NCBI GenBank assembly: GCA_015485695.1
Contig: WFTB01000015.1
Span: forward strand, 1 to 54,700
Direction: 5' to 3'
DNA: 54,700 bases
Source of the DNA: Patescibacteria group bacterium
GTDB taxonomy: Bacteria > Patescibacteriota > Patescibacteriia > WFTA01 > S139-112
Part shown: piece by piece, positions 48,054 through 54,700 of the stretch
Numbering within the stretch: position 1 is the first letter of the stretch
Layout: the number at the start of each line of letters is the position of its first letter
Program-made: the position numbers and the translations under genes
The notes under the pieces: generated by a model
Seen by the model: only the letters and a program-made list of their open reading frames with translations
Database searches by the model: none
What the model was told of the DNA's origin: nothing

Positions 48054-48980
48054 ATGCTGGAGATAAACAACATATCAAAAGAATTTTTCGGAAAGAAAGT
48101 GGTAAACGACGTGTCGTTTAGAGTTTCTTCCGGAGAGGTTGTAGGTTTTTTGGGGCCAAACGGAGCCGGAAAAACGACGACCATGCGAATGATAGCGACC
48201 CTGCTCGAAGCGGAGTCCGGGACTATTACATTCAATGATAAGAATATTCGAGACAATCCGATGTATATTCGCGAGCGTCTGGGTTATATGCCGGAAAACA
48301 ACCCTCTGTACGAAGGCATGCTTGTTTCCGAATATCTTGAATACGTTGCTGATTTGAAGGGTTTGAGGAAGATTGATAAAACACAAGCAATAAAGCGAGC
48401 GGTCGGCGAGGTTGAAATAGAAGATGTATATCACAAGCCGATTATCGAACTTTCAAAAGGGTATAAGCAACGAGTCGGATTGGCTCAGGCGATAATGCAC
48501 AAGCCGGACCTTTTGATACTCGATGAACCCACGGAAGGGCTCGACCCGAACCAAAGGGTGAGCATAAGGAATCTGATTAAAAATCTCGGCAAAAACCATA
48601 CTGTCATTATATCAACCCACGTTCTTCAAGAGGTTACCGCAACGTGTTCGAGAATAATCATTATCAATGATGGAAAAATCGTTGCAGACGGAAAAACGGA
48701 AGATCTGATTGCCGGCGCTCAAGGAAAGCGCACGATTCATTTGGAGGCGGAAGGAGTGAGTGTCGATGCGTTAATGACGCTAAAAGGCGTCGAAAACGTT
48801 AAAGAAAAAACGACTGGACAAAAGACTTTTTTTGATATTTCGGTTGCGGGCGATTTGGATATAAGGGCGGACATATTTGACACGGTTAAAGGTTGTGGCG
48901 GACGTATTTGGGAATTGCGTCAAGAACGAGGGAGTCTCGAAGACGTGTTTCGAGAATTGACAAAAGAATCCGAATCTTGA
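48054..48980 (+). CDS. ABC transporter ATP-binding protein (GldA-like)
   Basis: GPNGAGKTTTMRMIATLL, ELSKGYKQRVGLAQAIMHKPDLLILDEPTEGLDPNQ. Confidence 0.9.
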   Translation: MLEINNISKEFFGKKVVNDVSFRVSSGEVVGFLGPNGAGKTTTMRMIATLLEAESGTITFNDKNIRDNPMYIRERLGYMPENNPLYEGMLVSEYLEYVADLKGLRKIDKTQAIKRAVGEVEIEDVYHKPIIELSKGYKQRVGLAQAIMHKPDLLILDEPTEGLDPNQRVSIRNLIKNLGKNHTVIISTHVLQEVTATCSRIIIINDGKIVADGKTEDLIAGAQGKRTIHLEAEGVSVDALMTLKGVENVKEKTTGQKTFFDISVAGDLDIRADIFDTVKGCGGRIWELRQERGSLEDVFRELTKESES

Positions 48981-49017
48981 CATCCGAGAAAGATTTTAGA
49001 ATTACGGGCAATTTTCT

Positions 49018-51237
49018 ATGTTTTCAATAATCAAAAAAGAGTTAAAACAATATTTTGATCACCCGACAGCTTATATTTTGCTCGTTGTGTTTTTGGTGAT
49101 TAATAATTTTTTCTATTTTCGCGGGATTTTGGTTCAAAACATAGCTGACATGAGACCGATGTTTGAGTTTTTGCCTTGGCTTTTGCTGTTTTTCATTCCG
49201 GCGATAACCATGAAAATGCTTGCCGAGGAAAAGCGTTCCGGAACTCTTGAATTGGAATTGGTTCAGCCGGTTGCGCCATGGAAAATTTTGACCGGAAAGC
49301 TTATATCAAGTGTCTTGTTTGTTGAGATTGGACTTGTGATAACGATGTTTGTGCCTATTATGCTGTCGACCGCGGGCTCTTTTGACTTTGGGCAGGTGAT
49401 AGCTCAATACATAGGCGCCGGTTTTTTGGCTCTAGGTCTGGCGAGTATAGGCATATTTTCATCATCGATAACGCGCAGTCAAGCGACTTCATTTATACTG
49501 TCTCTCGGTGTCGGATTTTTCTTCATTATGTCCGGAACCGAGATTGTAACGGTTGAGTTTACCGGAATGACACGCACGATTCTGGCTCAACTTTCGTTGC
49601 TGTCTCATTATCGAAACATGATTCGGGGAGTCGTCGATGTTCGCGATGTTTTGTACTTTGTAACGATATCTTTGAGTTTCGTGAGTATAAGTTATGTGTT
49701 GCTGGTGCGACCTTTGGTAAACGTCACGCGACGAGAGTTCCGTCAATTAAAAGCCGGAGTTGCCGGTATAGTTGTCATATCGCTGTTGTTGAACGCTTTG
49801 GGGTCGGGAATACCTGGAAGGCTAGACTTAACTCGAGGAAATATATACACACTCGATTCCGAGACGGTAAACGTGCTCGAAAATCTAAATGACATAGTTA
49901 CGATTAAGGTTTTTGAATCGGACAATCTTCCCCCGCAGATTACCCTGGCTCAACGCGATGTCAGGGACATGGTTCGTGATTTTGAACGAGTTTCGAACGG
50001 AAACGTGCGAGTCGAGTACATAATAGCCGGGGACGCGGAAGACGCCGATTTATTGCGGGAGGCGCAATCTTTGGGAATAGCTCCCGTTCAGTTTAACGTC
50101 GTAAGCCAGCAGGAGCTTAGCGTAAAACAAGGTTTTTTCGGATTATCGGTATTGTACGCGGGGGAATATGAATCCATACCGTTCATAGACAACACGGCAT
50201 CTCTCGAATACCAGCTCATAAGCTTCATCAAAAAACTCACATCGGACGAAAAACAGGTCGTTGGGTTCTTGGTTGGTCACGGAGAAAAGTCGCAGGCGTC
50301 GGATTTGCGGACTTTCGCTTTATCTTTGCAAGAGAGGTATGAAACAAGAGACGTAAGTCTCGTCGATGACGACATATCAAGCGTGGATGTTTTGGTTATT
50401 CCCGGACCTCAAGAAAAAATTCCCGAGTCGGAACAGGACGTACTGCGCGAGTTTATAGATAACGGAGGTTCCGTATTGTTCTTGATAGATGAAATTTTAA
50501 TCGACCCCCAAACTCTTAGGGCCTCGCCGAATTTGAGCGGTGTTTCGGATTTTGTCAGCGAATACGGCGTAAGAATCAGACCGGACGTGGTTTTTGATAT
50601 AAGGTCCAATGAAAGCGTTACATTCGGTGGGGGATTCGTGTCGTATGTGTTGCCGTATCCGTTCTGGCCGAGAATACCGACGGTTAAAAACAATCCAATC
50701 TCCGGAGATGTTCCTCATGTTGTAATGCCGTGGGCGAGTTCTTTGGAGCGTTCGGGAGAGTTTGGTGAAGCGTTTGATTTGCTTGTCACGACTCAATTCG
50801 CGGGGTCTCAGGAAGGTCAATTCAATTTGGCTCCCGATCAGAGGATTTCGGTCAGTGAAGATAATTTTGGTTCTCGCATCATGGCGATAGCGGTTAATCT
50901 TTATGACGAAGGCAACAAAGAAACGGACAATACGGATAATGGGCGTTTGATAGTTGTCGGTGATTCGGATTTTCTGACCGAACAGTTCGCTCGAGGAGCC
51001 GGCGCGGGGAATAATTTGATATTCGGGATAAACATGGTTGATTGGTTGGCGCAAGATGAAGCTTTGATAAACATCAGGTCAAAAAACCGTCAGCCGTCAC
51101 CGCTTGTTTTTGACAGTGAAAGTTCGATGTCCAGGATAAGAATTTTCAATGTGGTCGGTATACCTTTGCTTGTCGCGCTCTTCGGTGTCGCGCATCTTTA
51201 CAGGAGGAAGAAAAAATCAATGCGCACGGAACCGTGA
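49018..51237 (+). CDS. ABC-2 permease fused to GldG-like domain
   Basis: N-term ABC-2 TM region (AITMKMLAEEKRSGTLELELVQPVAPWKILTGKL); C-term GldG-like (LTRGNIYTLDSETVNVLENL...VGFLVGHGEK). Confidence 0.85.
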   Translation: MFSIIKKELKQYFDHPTAYILLVVFLVINNFFYFRGILVQNIADMRPMFEFLPWLLLFFIPAITMKMLAEEKRSGTLELELVQPVAPWKILTGKLISSVLFVEIGLVITMFVPIMLSTAGSFDFGQVIAQYIGAGFLALGLASIGIFSSSITRSQATSFILSLGVGFFFIMSGTEIVTVEFTGMTRTILAQLSLLSHYRNMIRGVVDVRDVLYFVTISLSFVSISYVLLVRPLVNVTRREFRQLKAGVAGIVVISLLLNALGSGIPGRLDLTRGNIYTLDSETVNVLENLNDIVTIKVFESDNLPPQITLAQRDVRDMVRDFERVSNGNVRVEYIIAGDAEDADLLREAQSLGIAPVQFNVVSQQELSVKQGFFGLSVLYAGEYESIPFIDNTASLEYQLISFIKKLTSDEKQVVGFLVGHGEKSQASDLRTFALSLQERYETRDVSLVDDDISSVDVLVIPGPQEKIPESEQDVLREFIDNGGSVLFLIDEILIDPQTLRASPNLSGVSDFVSEYGVRIRPDVVFDIRSNESVTFGGGFVSYVLPYPFWPRIPTVKNNPISGDVPHVVMPWASSLERSGEFGEAFDLLVTTQFAGSQEGQFNLAPDQRISVSEDNFGSRIMAIAVNLYDEGNKETDNTDNGRLIVVGDSDFLTEQFARGAGAGNNLIFGINMVDWLAQDEALINIRSKNRQPSPLVFDSESSMSRIRIFNVVGIPLLVALFGVAHLYRRKKKSMRTEP

Positions 51238-51374
51238 TTAAAACCGACGTGGGAAAGTTATTCGGGCTACAAACAAAAGCGTTCCGTATATCGGGATACG
51301 TTAAAAGAGTCGCTACCGAAAATGAGTCATAACCGATAACGATATTACAGACTTTTTCATCTTAAAGCAGTTGT

Positions 51375-52340
51375 ATGAATTCGAAAATATTTATAAGTAT
51401 AATAGGAATTTTGATTATATTGTCCGCCGTATGGGCCGGCGCGAAATGGGGTATAAAAGACGAAAGTCGCATGGATCTTTCCGTTATAGACATAGGGCCC
51501 ATCACAGAAGACCATGTTGATACCATTGTCATAGAAAAAGACGACATAAGAATAGAGTTGAGCAAACGCTCGGGAGAGTGGAAAGTCGGAGATCGCCCTG
51601 TCGACCCGGACAAAATAGAACTGATATGGGAAACGTTCAAAGGCATGACCATATCGGGACCGGTATCGAAAAACAAATCCAATTTCGATCGCTTCGGAGT
51701 CGGAGATTCCGACATGAGTGTCGTTTTCAGAAAAAGCGATCACGAACGTCGAATGAGGATAGGACTTAGAGCAACCACGTTCGACACGACTTACATACGC
51801 AATGCTGAGCAAAATGAAGTATACGTCGCGAATGCGAATTTAAGTTCTCTGTTTTCCACTCAAGTTGACGACTGGCGCGATAAAACAGTCATGCGAGTCA
51901 ATCCGCTTTCGGTTTTTGCGGTGGAAATAGAAAACGAAGGCGACATAATTCGTCTGAAGAAAGACGCGGAAGGCGCATGGTTTCTCGTGAATGGCGATGA
52001 GCGCGTGAAAGTTGAGCAATCAAAAGTAAGTGATATGTTGGCAAACCTAAACCCTCTAACGGCGCGCGCGATTGTCGGAGGTTCTGGGGCTCGTGAGTTT
52101 TCGAACAGGCAAGTAAGAAATGGAGTACGCTTGTATGGAGAAGACGACGTCCTTTTGCGTCAGCTTGATTTGGTGAAAGAAGGAGATTATTGGTGGGCGA
52201 GAGCGTCAGGAGACGATACCGTATTTGATTTGCAAAAATACAAATTGGCGAATGTGTTCGTATCAAAAGACGTTTTAATTGGCGATAACCCGGGCGAATC
52301 GGATAATGCGCCCGAAGGCGACTCGCAGGCAAATCAATAA
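51375..52340 (+). CDS. DUF4340-like protein of Gld-type ABC cluster
   Basis: N-term TM, IELSKRSGEWKVGDRPVDPDKIELIWETFKGMTIS; genomic context. Confidence 0.7.
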   Translation: MNSKIFISIIGILIILSAVWAGAKWGIKDESRMDLSVIDIGPITEDHVDTIVIEKDDIRIELSKRSGEWKVGDRPVDPDKIELIWETFKGMTISGPVSKNKSNFDRFGVGDSDMSVVFRKSDHERRMRIGLRATTFDTTYIRNAEQNEVYVANANLSSLFSTQVDDWRDKTVMRVNPLSVFAVEIENEGDIIRLKKDAEGAWFLVNGDERVKVEQSKVSDMLANLNPLTARAIVGGSGAREFSNRQVRNGVRLYGEDDVLLRQLDLVKEGDYWWARASGDDTVFDLQKYKLANVFVSKDVLIGDNPGESDNAPEGDSQANQ

Positions 52341-52529
52341 AAACGACGTCCAACATAATCCTTTCAATTACCGGTGGTTCGTTCGTACCGTAATCATCGC
52401 TAGATTCAAGTCACGGGATTCACCGACGACCCCACCACATTTGCAATCATATTTTTAATCTTGGTTTAGTAAAAACGAACAGTTGAAAATAATTTGAAAT
52501 TGTGATAGTTTGATGTAGTCATTTTATGA

Positions 52530-52602
52530 CGGAGCGTGGCCTAATGGCTAGGGCACTTGGTTTGGGACCAAGGGATTCCGAGTTCGAGTCTCGGCGCTCC
52601 GA
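52530..52602 (+). tRNA. tRNA-Pro(TGG)
   Basis: CTTGG TTTGGGA CCAAG anticodon arm, CGGAGCG acceptor. Confidence 0.95.
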
Positions 52603-52829
52603 CCATTCAATGCTTTATGAAAATTTGAAAGCGACCGATTGCTCGCCTCGCCCGTTCCGGGCGGAGTTTGTCTTATTGCGTTTTTTCGGACTTGTTAACG
52701 CGTTTTCGCCAATGATCTCTTGGTATTGGGTTGGGTTTTGGCTTTTCGCGTGACGTTTGCTTTAGATTTGGAAATTTGCAATACTGATGTTACGGAGGTC
52801 GTCAATTGGGCGACATAAGTTTTACTTGT

Positions 52830-53090
52830 ATGGGAATATTTTCTTCTTCAAAAGGAATAAGCGAACGTGAAATCGATAAATTGCTCAAAGGAATCAAGAC
52901 GCTTAATTCTGTTCAGCGCGCTTACATAAAAGGGCTTTTTGTGCAGTATCGTTCGGGAGGAATAACAGAACAAGAAATAGAAAAAGCGATAAGAGAGCTA
53001 AAGTCCAACAGCGGTGACGGCATAGACCGTAGAACGGCGGAAACGGTTCGTGGCATACTCGGCGATTATTTGCAGAAAAAATACAAATAA
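52830..53090 (+). CDS. Conserved hypothetical protein
   Basis: MGIFSSSKGISEREIDKLLKGIKTL..., charged helical small protein. Confidence 0.55.
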   Translation: MGIFSSSKGISEREIDKLLKGIKTLNSVQRAYIKGLFVQYRSGGITEQEIEKAIRELKSNSGDGIDRRTAETVRGILGDYLQKKYK

Positions 53091-53202
53091 CACAATAAGT
53101 ATTTTTCCGGCGCGTGATGCGCTGGATTTTTTTCTCTCTTGTCGTATACTGATTAGAGAGAGACAAGCAAAGGTCGAGCATGTTTATAAACCACCAACGC
53201 TT

Positions 53203-53661
53203 ATGAATATGAAAGTCAAAGACGTAATGAGCACCGAAGTTATAACGATAACTCCGGACACCACATACGAGGATGCTGCTAAGATGCTATACGAGAACAG
53301 GCACAGCGGATTTCCGGTTGTGGACTCCGGGGGGAATATCGTTGGCATGCTTTCAGAGAAAAACTTGTTCAGGGGAATGTACCCGTCGTATGAAGATTTT
53401 ATGGCGGATCTTGAAGGACATTTCTTAAGTCCGGAGAGCAGGGAAGAGCGCATAACGGAAATACGCACTCGTCCGGTAGCCGAATTCATGCTAAAGGACG
53501 TTGTAACGATACATCCGGACGCTCCGATTATGAGAGCCGGAGGAATTATGCTTGCCCGCGGTTTTTATCGCTTGCCTGTCGTGGAAGACGGTTCGATTGT
53601 CGGAATGGTAACTCGAGATAAGATATTCAGCAATATACTGAAGACGTATCTGCACTTCTAG
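53203..53661 (+). CDS. CBS-domain-pair protein
   Basis: MKVKDVMSTEVITITPDTTYEDAAKMLYENRHSGFPVVDSGGNIVGMLSEKNL. Confidence 0.88.
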   Translation: MNMKVKDVMSTEVITITPDTTYEDAAKMLYENRHSGFPVVDSGGNIVGMLSEKNLFRGMYPSYEDFMADLEGHFLSPESREERITEIRTRPVAEFMLKDVVTIHPDAPIMRAGGIMLARGFYRLPVVEDGSIVGMVTRDKIFSNILKTYLHF

Positions 53662-53783
53662 TATATTTTGCGCACGAGCGTCAAGAGTAATAATGTTTTG
53701 CGCGAACAAAACGGAATAAGGTTTTTTGCGGGCAAAAATTTATTACACGGAAACACCACTCACGATTTCGCGAACCCGTACAA

Positions 53784-54596
53784 TCACAAAGGGCTTTTAA
53801 TGTTTTTTAGTTTTGGATTCGTCACTTGAGTATAAATCTGTGTCGTGCGGATATTCGAGTGCCCCAATAATGCCTGCACATACCGCACGTCTATCCCGTT
53901 TTCGAGCAAGTGCGTTGCAAAAGAGTGTCGCAAGGAGTGGAAAGTTGCGTCTTTTTTAACGCCACTTTTTTTCAGTGCGTTTTGAAAAACTTTTTGAGCT
54001 GTGGAAGCGGTTAATTTTCCACCGCGATTGCTTTCAAAAACAAGACAATTGTTTTTCTTTCCGGCCATTAAATTTTGAAAATCAATTTTTAATTTTTCCG
54101 GGAAAACGGTTATCCTGTCTTTTTTACCTTTGGTGTTTTTAATATGAATTGTCAATTCTTCCAAATTTATATCTTTTACTTTAAGATTAATAATCTCACC
54201 AACTCTCAATCCGGCAGCGTATCCCAAAGAAATCATTAATTTATGCTTGGAATTTTCCATTTGAGAAATAATTTTTTCTATTTCTTTTCTTGATAAAATA
54301 ACTGGCAGTTTTTTGTTCCTCTTGGCGAATTTCAAATCAATTTTTTTAGATGATTTCAAAACTTCTCTGTATAAAAACTTTATGGAATTTAAGGCCAAAT
54401 TAATTGTCTGAGAAGATTGTTTTTTACCTTGTTTCTCCAGAAGATATTTTTCAATCGCCTCGTCTCTGTTTTTTAGATTTTTCTTTTTAGCAAAAACAAG
54501 ATACTCATTCGCATAGTGCAAATAACTTTTTACGGTTCTGGGACTATAACCCTTCAACTTCATTATGTTTTCCATTTTCTTCAAAATTGATTGCAT
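53784..54596 (-). CDS. Tyrosine recombinase/integrase (XerC/D-like)
   Basis: Catalytic motifs GYAAGLRVGEIINL, FHSLRHSFATHLLENG, LGHSNIRTTQIYTQV. Confidence 0.92.
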   Translation of the reverse strand: MQSILKKMENIMKLKGYSPRTVKSYLHYANEYLVFAKKKNLKNRDEAIEKYLLEKQGKKQSSQTINLALNSIKFLYREVLKSSKKIDLKFAKRNKKLPVILSRKEIEKIISQMENSKHKLMISLGYAAGLRVGEIINLKVKDINLEELTIHIKNTKGKKDRITVFPEKLKIDFQNLMAGKKNNCLVFESNRGGKLTASTAQKVFQNALKKSGVKKDATFHSLRHSFATHLLENGIDVRYVQALLGHSNIRTTQIYTQVTNPKLKNIKSPL

Positions 54597-54700
54597 ATTT
54601 TTATATAGTTTGTTACTTTGGAAGTAGATTCCTAGATAACATCATAATTCCGTATAACATACAAATTCCCTCTATTATCAACCACCTACTCCGCATAAAA

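Noticed and set aside
52646-52660. CCTCGCCCGTTC downstream of tRNA-Pro, matching the reverse complement of the tail core GAACGGGCGAGG
   Set aside because: Opposite orientation relative to its tRNA, no anti-T-arm match, and explained by a simple GC hairpin (CGCCCGTTCCGGGCG); not counted as a third family member, though worth including in a search

Overview
The window looks like a chromosomal fragment from an ultra-small, Patescibacteria/CPR-like bacterium. This is inferred from gene content; no rRNA is present. Left to right: (1) a TrmB-like regulator, then a CsoR/CstR-type repressor + DUF2892 + HlyD adaptor + RND pump operon, with a perfect inverted repeat inside the promoter spacer. (2) An epimerase, a 2H phosphoesterase, and a ~2.4 kb segment bounded by direct copies of the tRNA-Gly 3' end, carrying a truncated GT39 and a Tat-signal vWA lipoprotein. 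(3) A secreted polysaccharide-degradation block: dockerin-like membrane protein, GH30 enzyme, and a giant heparinase-like/PKD/beta-helix protein. (4) Housekeeping genes (ATL protein, TyrA-PheA fusion, PyrD, DsbA-like) and a tRNA cluster. (5) A ~19 kb surface-glycan locus of two convergent arms (about nine glycosyltransferases, two FkbM methyltransferases, AsnB-like, MsbA-like ABC, two Gmd paralogs, GDP-fucose synthase, GT11 fucosyltransferase). The minus-strand arm is headed by an 82-aa BldC-like HTH gene with four 10-bp-period direct repeats in front of it. (6) NhaD/ArsB-type permease, CBS proteins, a Gld-like ABC exporter, tRNA-Pro and a tyrosine recombinase. The most unusual signal is a structured tail element directly 3' of tRNA-Gly and tRNA-Arg. 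It has identical 15-nt flanks around a 19-nt hairpin whose sequence differs but whose pairing is kept. It also has a 10-nt segment exactly complementary to the T-arm of its own host tRNA, and this segment differs between the two tRNAs to match. It is tandemly duplicated with periods of 83 bp (Gly) and 103 bp (Arg), and an orphan copy marks the far end of the 2.4 kb segment. All calls are from reading the sequence; no database search was run.
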